From Dendrophyllia cribrosa (Eukaryota > Cnidaria > Anthozoa > Scleractinia > Dendrophylliidae), in assembly GCA_024195265.1 (NCBI GenBank), contig JAJLRJ010000004.1, positions 40,145,960 through 40,209,959 of the forward strand: a DNA stretch of 64,000 nt, in the 5' to 3' direction. The notes under the pieces are model-generated. The model searched no databases and had not been told where the DNA came from. It saw nothing but the letters and a program-made list of their open reading frames with translations. The first letter of the stretch is position 1. Each line of letters opens with the position of its first letter. Below are positions 38,868 to 52,140 of the stretch, in pieces. The translations under genes were made by a program, and so were the position numbers.

Positions 38868-40171
38868 CACTAAAATATTTTTTCGACCAGCGCTCCATTC
38901 AAAACCCAAGCTCAGAAACACTGCTCCGCTTAGCCGAATTAGTTTTGACACTTAACTGTTTTTCATTTTCCCAAAACTACTACAAACAAGTAAATGGAGT
39001 CGCCATGGGCACCAAAATGGGACCAAGCTACGCTAACCTTTTTGTAGGCCACATCGAAGACAAATTTTTTAATCAGTACCACGGAACCAAACCCGAACTC
39101 TACGGCCGTTACATCGATGATTGCATTGGCGCTACCTCTTCCAGTAAAGAGGAACTTAATCAATTCATAACTTCTGTCAATACTTTTCATCCAGCTCTAA
39201 AATATACCTGGGAAATTTCCGAAACCTCAGTCGCTTTTCTTGACATTAATATTTCAATCAACGGTAACAGTTTATCCACAAGTGTGCACTACAAACCTAC
39301 AGATTCCCACAGTTATCTGTTACATTCATCCTCACATCCATCGCACGTTAAAAACGCCATTCCGTATTCTCAATTTCTCAGACTTCGACGTCTATGTAGT
39401 GATGACTCTGATTTTTCCAACAAATCAGAAGAAATGTGCCAGTTTTTCAAGAAACGTGGGTACCCTGACTCTGTTGTTAATACGGGCCAACAACGTGCAC
39501 AACAGATCGACAGACAGTCAGCACTACAAACGCCACAGAAGGAAGAGAACGAGAGAATTCCATTCACCCTCACTTTCCACCCACACAACAACACAGTCAA
39601 AAGCATCATTTTAAAAAATTTCAAATTACTCCAAAACGACCCCGAAACTGGCAGAATTTTTTCACAACCCCCACTAATTTCATTCAAACGTGACAAAAAC
39701 ATAGGCAACTTTCTAGTTACGAGCGCACTGAAATCTGACGATGTACCGGGAACTTTCAAATGCACACGCACACGATGTAACACTTGTCCTTTCATTCACA
39801 ACGCGGACAAAATAACAGGACCCAAACGATCTATTAAAATCACTGATCGTTTTACATGCACCTCCGTAAATGTTATCTACTGCATTACATGTACTTTTTG
39901 CAAAAAGATATACATTGGCGAAACAGGGAGGAGACTGGGCGACCGTTTTCGTGAACATCTCCGAGACGTTGAAAAAAATGACAAAGACGCATCCAAACCA
40001 GTCGCGCGCCATTTTAATCTTACTAACCATTCTAAACAACACATGACAATCTGCGGCCTTTCCCTACACCAGGGTAACACAGAAAGCCGTAAAAACCTAG
40101 AACAAAAAATCATCTTTCAAATCGGCACTCTCAAACCCCACGGAATCAACGAACGCTTTTCATTCAACTAA
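38868..40171 (+). pseudogene. Penelope-like RT (5' truncated) plus GIY-YIG endonuclease
   Basis: The frame is open from 38,855, but element sequence starts at 38,868. It begins just ahead of RT motif B (KYFFDQRS, then VLTLNCFSFSQ and GVAMGTKMGPSYANLF). It continues with the catalytic YGRYIDDCIG box and the thumb region (about residues 80-260), a linker with a CCxxC-type finger (CTRTRCNTC), and the GIY-YIG nuclease (KKIYIGETGRRLGDRFREHL, about residues 345-375). It stops at 40,171. The N-terminal fingers and RT motif A are absent, so the copy cannot make a full enzyme. Penelope-like RTs are related to telomerase, and the GIY-YIG domain nicks target DNA. The part that remains has no stop or frameshift and matches the inverted copy, which suggests a recent insertion. 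Confidence 0.92.
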
Positions 40172-40366
40172 TCTACATTTGTTTTTCACGTCACCAAATT
40201 TCCACCAATAGCGTAGCTCCACCGCTTACTATATAAAACCACACACTACCCACAATTCCTTGATTCGCTCCGACGAAGGGCTAGCGCTCGAAACGTCAGC
40301 TATTTGAATCCTTTTACGGTGGTCAATTTACCTTATCGACTCAGTCGATAAAACTAAATTCTCGTG
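39671..40366 (+). repeat. Penelope inverted repeat, right arm
   Basis: Partner of 38,172-38,867. About 800 bp of single-copy RT sequence lies between the arms, so a transcript or single strand could form a very long hairpin. Confidence 0.93.
40262..40310 (+). ncRNA. Hammerhead-ribozyme-like motif of the Penelope 3' region
   Basis: The sequence can be arranged as a type I hammerhead. Helix I: GATTC (40,262) with GAATC (40,306) and GCT with AGC, leaving TATTT as an internal loop. Core: CCGACGA (40,270-40,276). Helix II: GGGC/GCTC around TAGC. Then GAAA (40,290-40,293), a minimal ACGT stem III, and a predicted cleavage point after the C at 40,297. Penelope-like elements of several animals are known to carry such minimal hammerheads. 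Departures from consensus: the core has C where U4 is usual, and one extra A precedes helix II, so activity is uncertain. Confidence 0.6.
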
Positions 40367-40379
40367 TACAATCTGTATA
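40367..40379. repeat. Penelope target site duplication, right copy
   Basis: TACAATCTGTATA, identical to 38,105-38,117. Confidence 0.93.
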
Positions 40380-40457
40380 AGCAATGCCTATCAATAGTGG
40401 GTGTGTCGCGTGCGGTTGCCAATTAATCCCTTTGAGCGGAAGCGCCCAGCGGAAAAC
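40380..40457 (-). repeat. Ngaro split direct repeat A1, outer part (5' terminus)
   Basis: 78 bp (AGCAATGCCTATCAATAG ... GCGGAAAAC) completing A1. The next bases, GATTACCTTCATACACCATC, are array sequence that joins in register to TACCTTC on the other side of the element. Confidence 0.92.
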
Positions 40458-42740
40458 GATTACCTTCATACACCATCATTCCCGTTTATAGACCTTCATG
40501 CACCTACATAGACCTTTATGCACCTTCATACACCTTCATACACCTTCATGGACCTTCATTTACCTTGATAACCTTCGTATACCTTCATACACCTCCATTT
40601 TCCTTCTTTTACTTTCATACACCTTCATTTACCTTCATACACATTCCTTTATCTTCATACACCTGCATACACATTCATACACCTTCATACACCTTCATTT
40701 AACTTCACACACCTTCATACACTTTCATACACCTTCATGCACCTTCATTTACCTTTATACACCTTTATTTACCTTCATACACCTTCATTTACCTTCACAC
40801 ACCTTCATAAAGTTTCATACACCTTCATTTACGTTCATTAACCTTCATTCACCTTCATGCACCTTCACACACCTTCATACACCTTCATGCACCTTCAAAC
40901 ACCTTAATACACCTTCATACACCTTCATACATTTTTATACACATTCATACACCTTCATACACTTTCATACACCTTCATTTACATTCATACAAGTTCATAT
41001 ACCTTCATACACTTTCATACACCTTCATTAACCTTCATGCACCTTCATGCACCTTCACACACCTTCATACACCTTCATGCACATTCATACACCTTCATAC
41101 ACCTTAACACACTTTCATACATCTTCATACACCTTCATACACCTTCATACACCTTTATAAACCTTCATTTACCTTCATTTACATTCATACACTTTTATTT
41201 ACCTTCTTACACTTTTATACACCTTCATGTACCTTAATACACCTTTATTTATCTTCATACACCTTCATTTACCTTCACACACCTTCATACACCTTCATAC
41301 ACCTTCATACACTTTCATACACTTTCATTTACCTTCACACACCTTCATACACCTTCATTTACCTTCATGCACCTTCATACACTTTTATTTACCTTCATAC
41401 ACTTTCATACACCTTCATGCACATTCATTTACCTTTATACACCTTTATTTACCTTCATACACCTTCATTTACATTCAAACACCTTCATACACCTTCATAC
41501 ACCCTCATTTACCTTCATTAACCTTCATACACCTTCATGCACCTTCATATACCTTCATACACCTTCATGCACCTTCAACACCTTCATACACCTTCATACA
41601 CTTTCATACACCTTCATACACCTTCATACACCTTCATAAACCTTCATACACCTTCATTTACCTTGACACACATTCATACACTTTCATACACCTTCATGCA
41701 CCTTCATTTACCTTTATACACCTTTATTTACCTTCATACACCTTCATTTACCTTCACACACCTTCATATACCTTCATACACCTTCATACACTTTCATACA
41801 CCTTCATTTACCTTCATACACCTTCATACACCTTCATGCACATTCATACACCTTCATACACCTTAATACACTTTCATACATCTTCATACACCTTCATACA
41901 CCTTTATAAACCTTCATTTTCCTTCATTTACATTCATACACTTTTATTTACCTTTTTACACTTTTATACACCTTCATGCACCTTTATTTACCTTTATTTA
42001 CCTTCATACACCTTCATTTACCTTCACACACCTTCATACACCTTCTTACATCTTCATACACCTTCATACACCTTCATTTACCTTCATTAACCTTCATGCA
42101 CCTTCATGCACCTTCACACACCTTCATACACCTTCATGCACATTCATACACCTTCATACACTTTTATTTACCTTCATACACTTTCATACACCTTCATGCA
42201 CATTCATTTACCTTTATACACCTTTATTTACCTTCATACACCTTCATTTACATTCACACACCTTCATACACCTTCATACACCTTCATTTACCTTCATTAA
42301 CCTTCATACACCTTTATGCACCTTCATACACCTTCATACACCTTCATGCACCTTCATACACCTTTATACACCTTCATACATTTTCATACACCTTCATACA
42401 CCTTCATACACCTTCATACACCTTCATAAACCTTCATACACCTTCATAAACCTTCATACACCTTCATTTACCTTGACACACATTCATACACTTTCATACA
42501 CCTTCATTTACCTTCACACACCTTCATACACTTTCATACACCTTCATTTACCTTCATTAACCTTCATACACCTTCATGCACCTTCTTACACCTTCATACA
42601 CCTTCATGCACCTTCATTTACTTTCAAACACATTCGTTTACCTTCATACACCTTCATACACCTTCATTTACCTTCAACTACCTTAATACATCTTCATTTC
42701 CCTTCATACAACTTCATTTACCTTCATTCGCCTTTTCAAC
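40458..42740 (+). repeat. 10-bp minisatellite segment right of the Ngaro element
   Basis: The array resumes in register with the sequence left of the element. It begins with the irregular GATTACCTTCATACACCATC string also seen near 30,680 and 43,200, and continues with ACACCTTCAT-type units in plus orientation to the sixth hexamer block. Confidence 0.95.
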
Positions 42741-43160
42741 ACAGCCACAGATACAGATAGTGAACAGAGACACATACAGATACAGATACAGATACATCAC
42801 AGATACAGATACAAATACTGATACAGCACACATACAGCACACATACAGCACACATACAGATACAGATACAGATACAGATAAAGATAAATACACGGATACA
42901 GACACAGATACAGATAAAGATCCAGATTCAGATACAGATACAGATATAGATACAGCACAGATACAGATACAGATACAGATATAGATACAGCACAGATACA
43001 GATACCGATACAGATACAGCACAGATACAGATACAGATACAGATTCAGACAGCACAGTTTTTGATACAGAAACAGAACAGATACAGATATAGATACAGCT
43101 CAGATACAGTACAGATACAGATACAGATACAGATACTGGAAAAGATACAGATACAGATAC
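42741..43160 (+). repeat. Hexamer satellite block 6, (ACAGAT)n
   Basis: About 420 bp with the same start, mid and end landmarks as the other blocks. One base differs in the landmark (TTTTTGATACAG instead of TTTTAGATACAG). Confidence 0.95.
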
Positions 43161-44589
43161 ATACACGTTCATTTACCTTCATACACCTTCATTTACCTTC
43201 GATTACCATCATACACCATCATTCCTCTTCATAGACCTTCATGCACCTACATAGACCTTTATGCACCTTCATACACCTTCATACACCTTCATGGACCTTC
43301 ATTTACCTTGATAACCTTCGTATACCTTCATACACCTCCATTTTCCTTCTTTTACTTTCATACACCTTCATTTACCTTCATACACATTCCTTTATCTTCA
43401 TACACCTGCATACACATTCATACACCTTCATGCACCTTCATTTATTTTTATACACTTTTATTTACCTTCATACACCTTCATTTAACTTCACACACCTTCA
43501 TACACTTTCATACACCTTCATGCACCTTCATTTACCTTAATACACCTTTATTTACCTTCATACACCTTCATTTACCTTCACACACCTTCATAAAGTTCCA
43601 TACACCTTCATACACCTTCATTTACCTTCATTAACCTTCATTCACCTTCATGCACCTTCACACACCTTCATACACCTTCATGCACTATCAAACACCTTAA
43701 TACACCTTCATACACCTTCATACACTTTTATACACCTTCATACACCTTCATTTACATTCATACACCTTCATATACCTTCATACACTTTCATACACCTTCA
43801 TTTACGTTCATGCACCTTCATACACGTTTATTTACCTCAATACACTTTCATACACCTTCATGCACATTCATTTACCTTTATACACCTTTATTTACCTTCA
43901 TACACCTTCATTTACATTCACACATCTTCATACACTTTCATACACCTTCATTTACCTTCATTAACCTTCATACACCTTCATGCACCTTCACACACCTTCA
44001 TACACCTTCATGCACCTTCATAAACCTTCGTACACCTTCACACCTTTATTTACCTTCATACACCTTCATTTACCTTCACACATCTTCATACACCTTCATG
44101 CACCTTCATACACCTTCATATACCTTCATACATCTTCATACACTTTCATACACCTTCATTTACATTCATACACTTTCATACACCTTCATACACCTTCATT
44201 TACCTTCATTTACCTTCATGCACCTTCATACACTTTTATTTACCTCAATACACTTTCATACACCTTCATGCACATTCATTTACCTTTTTACACGTTTATT
44301 TACCTTCATACACCTTCATTTACATTCACACACCTTCATACATCTTCATACACGTTCATTTACCTTCATTAACCTTCATACACCTTCATGCACCTTCACA
44401 CACCTTCATACACCTTCCTGCATCTTCATACACCCTCATACACCTTCATTTACGTTCATTAACCTTCATGTACCTTCATGCACCTTCACACACCTTCAAA
44501 CACCTTCATGCACATTCATACACCTTCATACACCTTCATACACTTTCATACATCTTCATACACCTTCATACACCTTCATACACCTTCAT

Positions 44590-45490
44590 AAACCTTCATT
44601 TACCTTCATTTACATTCATACACCTTCATACACCTTTATACACCTTCCTTTACCTTCATGCACCCTCATACACTTTTATTTACCTCAATACACTTTCGTA
44701 CACCTTCATGCACATTCATTTACCTTTTTACACCTTCATTTACCTTCATACACCTTCATTTACATTCACACACCTTCATACACCTTCATACACGTTCATT
44801 TACCTTCGTTAAGCTTCATACACCTTCATGCACCTTCACACACCTTCATACACCTTCATACACTTCCATACACCTTCATACACCTTCATACACCTTCATT
44901 TACCTTCAAGTACCTTCATACACTTTTATTTACCTTCATACACTTTCATACACCTTCATGCACCTTTATTTACCTTTATTTACCTTCATACACCTTCATT
45001 TACCTTCACACACCTTCATACACCTTCATACACCTTCATTTACCTTCATTTACATTCATACACCTTCATACACCTTTATACACCTTCCTTTACCTTCATG
45101 CACCCTCATACACTTTTATTTACCTCAATACACTTTCGTACACCTTCATGCACATTCATTTACCTTTTTACACCTTCATTTACCTTCATACACCTTCATT
45201 TACATTCACACACCTTCATACACCTTCATACACGTTCATTTACCTTCGTTAAGCTTCATACACCTTCATGCACCTTCACACACCTTCATACACCTTCATA
45301 CACTTCCATACACCTTCATACACCTTCATACACCTTCATTTACCTTCAAGTACCTTCATACACTTTTATTTACCTTCATACACTTTCATACACCTTCATG
45401 CACCTTTATTTACCTTTATTTACCTTCATACACCTTCATTTACCTTCACACACCTTCATACACCTTCATACACCTTCATTTACCTTCATT
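44590..45490 (+). repeat. 440-bp direct tandem duplication within the array
   Basis: Two adjacent copies, 44,592-45,031 and 45,032-45,490, with the same order of rare variants (ACACCTTCCTTTACC, ACCCTCATACAC, CTTTCGTACACC, CCTTCGTTAAGCTTC) exactly 440 bp apart. I saw no differences between the copies beyond their ends, so the event is recent or was homogenised. Confidence 0.88.
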
Positions 45491-48019
45491 AACCTTCATG
45501 CACCTTCATGCACCTTCACACACCTTCATACACCTTCATGCACATTCATACACCTTCATACACTTTAACACACTTTCATACATCTTCATACACCTTCATA
45601 CACCTTCATACACCTTTATAAACCTTCATTTACCTTCATTTACATTCATACACTTTTATTTACCTTCTTACACTTTTATACACCTTCATGCACCTTCATG
45701 TACCTTTATACACCTTTATTTACCTTCATACACCTTCATTTACCTTCACACACCTTCATACACCTTCATACACCTTCATACACTTTCATACACTTTCATT
45801 TACCTTCATACACCTTCATACACCTTCATACACCTTCATTTACCTTCATGCACCTTCATACACTTTTATTTACCTTCATACACTTTCATACACCTTCATG
45901 CACATTCAGTTACCTTTATACACCTTTATTTACCTTCATACCCCTTCATTTACATTCACACACCTTCATACACCTTCATACACCTTCATTTACCTTCATT
46001 AACCTTCATACACCTTCATGCACCTTCATACACCTTCATACACCTTTATGCACCTTCATACACCTTCATACACCTTCATACACTTTCATACACCTTCATA
46101 CACCTTCATACACCTTCATACACCTTCATAGACCTTCATACACCTTCATTTACCTTGACACACATTCATACACTTTCATACACCTTCATGCACCTTCATT
46201 TACCTTTATACACCTTTATTTACCTTCATACACCTTCATTTACCTTCACACACCTTCATATAGCTTCATACACCTTCATACACTTTCATACACCTTCATT
46301 TACCTTCATACACCTTCATACACCTTCATGCACATTCATACACCTTCATACACCTTCATACACTTTCATACATCTTCATACACCTTCATACACCTTCATA
46401 CACCTTTATAAACCTTCATTTACCTTCATTTACATTCATACACTTTTATTTACCTCCTTACACTTTTATACACCTTCATGCACCTTTATTTACCTTTATT
46501 TACCTTCATACACCTTCATTTACCTTCACACACGTTCATACACCTTCATACACCTTCATACACCTTCATACACCTTCATTTACCTTCATTAACCTTCTTG
46601 CACCTTCATGCACCTTCACACACCTTCATACACCTTCATGCACATTCATACACCTTCATATACCTTCATACACTTTCATACACCTTCATTTACCTTCACA
46701 CACCTTCATATAGCTTCATACACCTTCATACACTTTCATACACCTTCATTTACCTTCATACACCTTCATACACCTTCATGCACATTCATACACCTTCATA
46801 CTCCTTCATACACTTTCATACATCTTCATACACCTTCATACACCTTCATACACCTTTATAAACCTTCATTTACCTTCATTTACATTCATACACTTTTATT
46901 TACCTCCTTACACTTTTATACACCTTCATGCACCTTTATTTACCTTTATTTACCTTCATACACCTTCATTTACCTTCACACACCTTCATAAAGTTTCATA
47001 CACCTTCATACACCTTCATTTACCTTCATTAACCTTCATACACCTTCATACACCTTCATACACCTTCATACACCTTCATTTACCTTCATTAACCTTCTTG
47101 CACCTTCATGCACCTTCACACACCTTCATACACCTTCATGCACATTCATACACCTTCATATACCTTCATACACTTTCTACACCTTCATTTACCTTCATGC
47201 ACCTTCATACACTTTTATTTACCTCAATACACTTTCATACACCTTCATGCACATTCATTTACCTTTATACACCTTTATTTACCTTCATACACCTTCATTT
47301 ACATTCACACACCTTCATACACTTTCATACACCTTCATTTACCTTCATTAACCTTCATACACCTTCATGCACCTTCACACACCTTCATACACCTTCATGC
47401 ACCTTCATAAACCTTCGTACACCTTCATACACCTTTATACACCTTTATTTACCTTCATACACCTTCATTTACCTTCACACATCTTCATACACCTTCATGC
47501 ACCTTCATACACCTTCATACATCTTCATACACTTTCATACACCTACATTTACATTCATACACTTTCATACACCTTCATACACCTTCATTTACCTTCATGC
47601 ACCTTCATTTACCTTTACAGACCTTCATACACCTTCATACACCTTCATACACTTTCATACACCTTCATTTACATTCATACACTTTCATACACCTTCATAC
47701 ATCTTCATACACCTTCATTTACCTTCATGCACCTTCATACACTTTTATTTACCTCAATACACTTTCCTACACCTTAATGCACATTCATTTGTCTTTATAC
47801 ACCTTCATTTACATTCACACACCTTCATGCACCTTCACACACCTTCATACACCTTCATGCACCTTCATACACCTTCATACACTTTAGTACACCTTCATTT
47901 ACCTTCATACACCTTCATACACTTTCATACACCTTCATTTACTATCATACACCTTCATACACTTTCATACACCTTCATTTACCTTCATACACCTTCGTAC
48001 ACCTTCATGCACCTTCACT

Positions 48020-51000
48020 TACCTCCATGCAGCTTCATACACTTTTATTTACCTTCATACACTTTGATACACCTTCATGCACATTCATTTACCGTTATAC
48101 ACTTTTATTTACCTTCATACACCTTCATTTACATTCACACACCTTCATACACCTTTATACACCTTTATTTACCTTCATACACCTTCATTTACCTTCCCAC
48201 ATCTTCATACACCTTCATGCACCTTCATACACCTTCATACACTTTCATACATCTTCATACACTTTCATACACCTTCATTTACATTCATACACTTTCATAC
48301 ACCTTCATACACCTTCATTTACCTCCATGCACCTTCATTTACCTTCACAGACCTTCATACACCTTCATACACCTTCATACAGTTTCATACACCTTCATTT
48401 ACATTCATACACCTTCGTACACCTTCATGCACCTTCACTTACCTTCATGCACCTTCATACACTTTTATTTACCTTCATACACTTTCATACACCTTCATGC
48501 ACATTCATTTACCTTCATACACCTTCATACACTTTCATACACCTTCATTTACCTTCATACACCTTCGTACACCTTCGTGCACCTTTATACACCTTTATTT
48601 GTCTTCATACACCTTCATTTACCTTCACACATCTTCATACACCTTCATGCACCTTCATACACCTTCATACACCTTCATACATCTTCATACACTTTCATAC
48701 ACCTTCATTTACATTCATACACTTTCATACACCTTCATACACCTTCATTTACCTTCGTGCACCTTCATTTACCTTCACAGACCTTCATACACCTTCATAC
48801 ACCTTCATACACTTTCATACACCTTCATTTACATTCATAGACGTTCATACACCTTCATACACCTTCATGCACCTTCATTTACATTCACACACCTTCATAC
48901 ACCTTCATACATCTTCATACACTTTCATACACCTTCATTTACCTTCATACACCTTCGTACACCTTCATGCACCTTCACGTACCTTCATGCACCTTCATAC
49001 ACTTTTATTTACCTTCATACACTTTCATACACCTTCATGCACATTCATTTACCTTTATACACCTTCATTTACCTTCATACACCTTCATTTACATTCACAC
49101 ACCTTCATACACCTTCATTTACCTTCATTAACCTTCATACACTTTCATGCACCTTCATACACCTCCATACGCCTTCATACACCTTCATACACTTTCATAC
49201 ACCTTCATACACCTTCATACACCTTCATACACCTTCATTTACCTTCATGCACCTTCATACACTTTTATTTACCTCAATACACTTTCCTACACCTTAATGC
49301 ACATTCATTTGTCTTTATACACCTTCATTTACATTCACACACCTTCATGCACCTTCACACACCGTCATACACCTTCATGCACCTTCATACACCTTCATAC
49401 ATCTTCATACACCTTCATACACTTTCATACACACTCATGCACCTTCATTTACCTTTAAACACCGTTATTTACCTTCATACACCTTTATTTACCTTCACAC
49501 ACCTTCATACACCTTCATACACTTTCATACACCTTCATACACCTTCATTTACCTTCATACACCTTCATACACCTTCATACACTTTCATACACCTTCATTT
49601 ACCTTCATACACTTTCATACACCTTCATACACCTTCATTTACCTTCATACACCTTCATTTACCTTCACACACCTTCATACACCTTCATACATCTTCATAC
49701 ACTTTCATACACCTTCATTTACCTTCATACACCTTCGTACACCTTCATGCACCTTCACTTACCTTCATGCAACTTCATACACTTTTATTTACCTTCATAC
49801 ACTTTCATACACCTTCATGCACATTCATTTACCTTTATACACCTTTATTTACCTTCATACACCTTCATTTACATTCACACACTTTCATACACCTTTATTT
49901 ACCTTCATACACCTTCATTTACCTTCACACATCTTCATACACCTTCATGCACCTTCATACACCTTCATACACCTTCATACATCTTCATACACTTTCATAC
50001 ACCTTCATTTACATTCATACACTTTCATACACCTTCATACACCTTCATTTACCTCCATGCACCTTCATTTACCTTCACAGACCTTCATACACCTTCATAC
50101 ACCTTCATACAGTTTCATACACCTTCATTTACATTCATACACCTTCGTACACCTTCATTCACCTTCACTTACCTTCATGCACCTTCATACACTTTTATTT
50201 ACCTTCATACACTTTCATACACCTTCATGCACATTCATTTACCTTCATACACCTTCATACACTTTCATACACCTTCATTTACCTTCATACACCTTCGTAC
50301 ACCTTCGTGCACCTTTATACACCTTTATTTGTCTTCATACACCTTCATTTACCTTCACACATCTTCATACACCTTCATGCACCTTCATACACCTTCATAC
50401 ACCTTCATACATCTTCATACACTTTCATACACCTTCATTTACATTCATACACTTTCATACACCTTCATACACCTTCATTTACCTTCGTGCACCTTCATTT
50501 ACCTTCACAGACCTTCATACACCTTCATACACCTTCATACACTTTCATACACCTTCATTTACATTCATAGACGTTCATACACCTTCATACACCTTCATGC
50601 ACCTTCATTTACATTCACACACCTTCATACACCTTCATACATCTTCATACACTTTCATACACCTTCATTTACCTTCATACACCTTCGTACACCTTCATGC
50701 ACCTTCACGTACCTTCATGCACCTTCATACACTTTTATTTACCTTCATACACTTTCATACACCTTCATGCACATTCATTTACCTTTATACACCTTCATTT
50801 ACCTTCATACACCTTCATTTACATTCACACACCTTCATACACCTTCATTTACCTTCATTAACCTTCATACACTTTCATGCACCTTCATACACCTCCATAC
50901 GCCTTCATACACCTTCATACACTTTCATACACCTTCATACACCTTCATACACCTTCATACACCTTCATTTACCTTCATGCTCCTTCATACACTTTTATTT

Positions 51001-52140
51001 ACCTCAATACACTTTCCTACACCTTAATGCACATTCATTTGTCTTTATACACCTTCATTTACATTCACACGCCTTCATGCACCTTCACACACCGTCATAC
51101 ACCTTCATGCACCTTCATACACCTTCATACATCTTCATACACCTTCATACACTTTCATACACACTCATGCACCTTCATTTACCTTTAAACACCGTTATTT
51201 ACCTTCATACACCTTTATTTACCTTCACACACCTTCATACACCTTCATACACTTTCATACACCTTCATACACCTTCATTTACCTTCATACACCTTCATAC
51301 ACCTTCATACACTTTCATACACCTTCATTTACCTTCATACACTTTCATACACCTTCATACACCTTCATTTACCTTCATACACCTTCATTTACCTTCACAC
51401 ACCTTCATACACCTTCATACATCTTCATACACTTTCATACACCTTCATTTACCTTCATACACCTTCGTACACCTTCATGCACCTTCACTTACCTTCATGC
51501 AACTTCATACACTTTTATTTACCTTCATACACTTTCATACACCTTCATGCACATTCATTTACCTTTATACACCTTTATTTACCTTCATACACCTTCATTT
51601 ACATTCACACACTTTCATACACCTTTATTTACCTTCATACACCTTCATTTACCTTCACACATCTTCATACACCTTCATGCACCTTCATACACCTTCATAC
51701 ACCTTCATACATCTTCATACACTTTCATACACCTTCATTTACATTCATACACTTTCATACACCTTCATACACCTTCATTTACCTTCACGCACCTTCATTT
51801 ACCTTCACAGACCTTCATACACCTTCATACACCTTCATACACTTTCATACATCTTCATTTACATTCATACACCTTCGTACACCTTCATGCACCTTCACTT
51901 ACCCTCATGCACCTTCATACACTTTTATTTACCTTCATACACTTTCATACACCTTCATGCACATTCATTTACCTTTATACACCTTTATTTACCTTCATAC
52001 ACCTTCATTTACATTCACACACCTTCATACACCTTTATACACCTTTATTTACCTTCATACACCTTCATTTACACTCACACATCTTCATACACCTTCATGC
52101 ACCTTCATACACCTTCATGCACCTTCATACATCTTCATAC
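48020..52140 (+). repeat. 1,730-bp higher-order repeat, about 2.4 copies
   Basis: Rare landmarks recur at 1,730 bp: ACATTCATAGACGTTC at about 48,831 and 50,561; ACCTTCACTTACCTTCATGC at about 49,751 and 51,481; TCCATACGCC at about 49,165 and 50,895. Copies differ by only a few substitutions. The period is a whole number (173) of 10-bp units. Confidence 0.85.

Larger units (their letters stand above)
38118..40366 (+). mobile_element. Penelope-like element with inverted 5' copy
   Basis: A Penelope-like retroelement of 2,249 bp flanked by a 13-bp target duplication. The plus-strand body (38,868-40,366) holds the C-terminal half of the RT, a GIY-YIG endonuclease and the 3' UTR. The left part (38,172-38,867) is an inverted copy of the last 696 bp of the same element, joined directly to the truncated RT. 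A further 54 bp (38,118-38,171) extend the left copy beyond the point where the right copy ends. Partial inverted or tandem copies of this kind are a known habit of Penelope-like elements. The insertion lies inside the A1 repeat of the Ngaro element. Confidence 0.93.
33488..40457 (-). mobile_element. Ngaro-like tyrosine-recombinase (DIRS-type) retrotransposon
   Basis: A complete element on the minus strand, carrying a nested Penelope insertion. In its own direction it reads A1 (40,457 to 38,031), gag, RT-RNase H, tyrosine recombinase, then B1-A2-B2 (33,951 to 33,488). These split direct repeats, with a tyrosine recombinase in place of an integrase, are diagnostic of YR retrotransposons of the Ngaro/PAT arrangement. 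No methyltransferase or hydrolase frame is seen, which favours Ngaro. There is no target duplication, as expected for recombinase-mediated insertion. The internal circular-type junction GGAAAAC/AATTGTCC (33,823/33,824) joins the same ends found at the outer borders. Without the Penelope insert the element is about 4.7 kb. Confidence 0.93.

Noticed and set aside
38425..38955. Plus-strand frames over the inverted Penelope arm, and minus-strand frames at 39,370-40,113.
   Set aside because: Antisense to the GIY-YIG coding sequence. The same shadow peptides appear in both arms.
33488..40457. Calling the YR element DIRS1-like.
   Set aside because: DIRS1-like elements have inverted termini and an internal complementary region. 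Here the repeats are direct and split, and no methyltransferase domain was seen.
48027..50570. Open frame of 847 codons in the array, and dozens of similar frames (for example 44,658-46,592 and 22,821-24,845) encoding HLHTPSYTFI-type repeats.
   Set aside because: The 10-bp unit has no stop codon on its CTTCAT strand. Because 10 and 3 share no factor, all three frames stay open at once. Several frames overlap with equal length, there is no gene context, and frames begin and end at random unit mutations.
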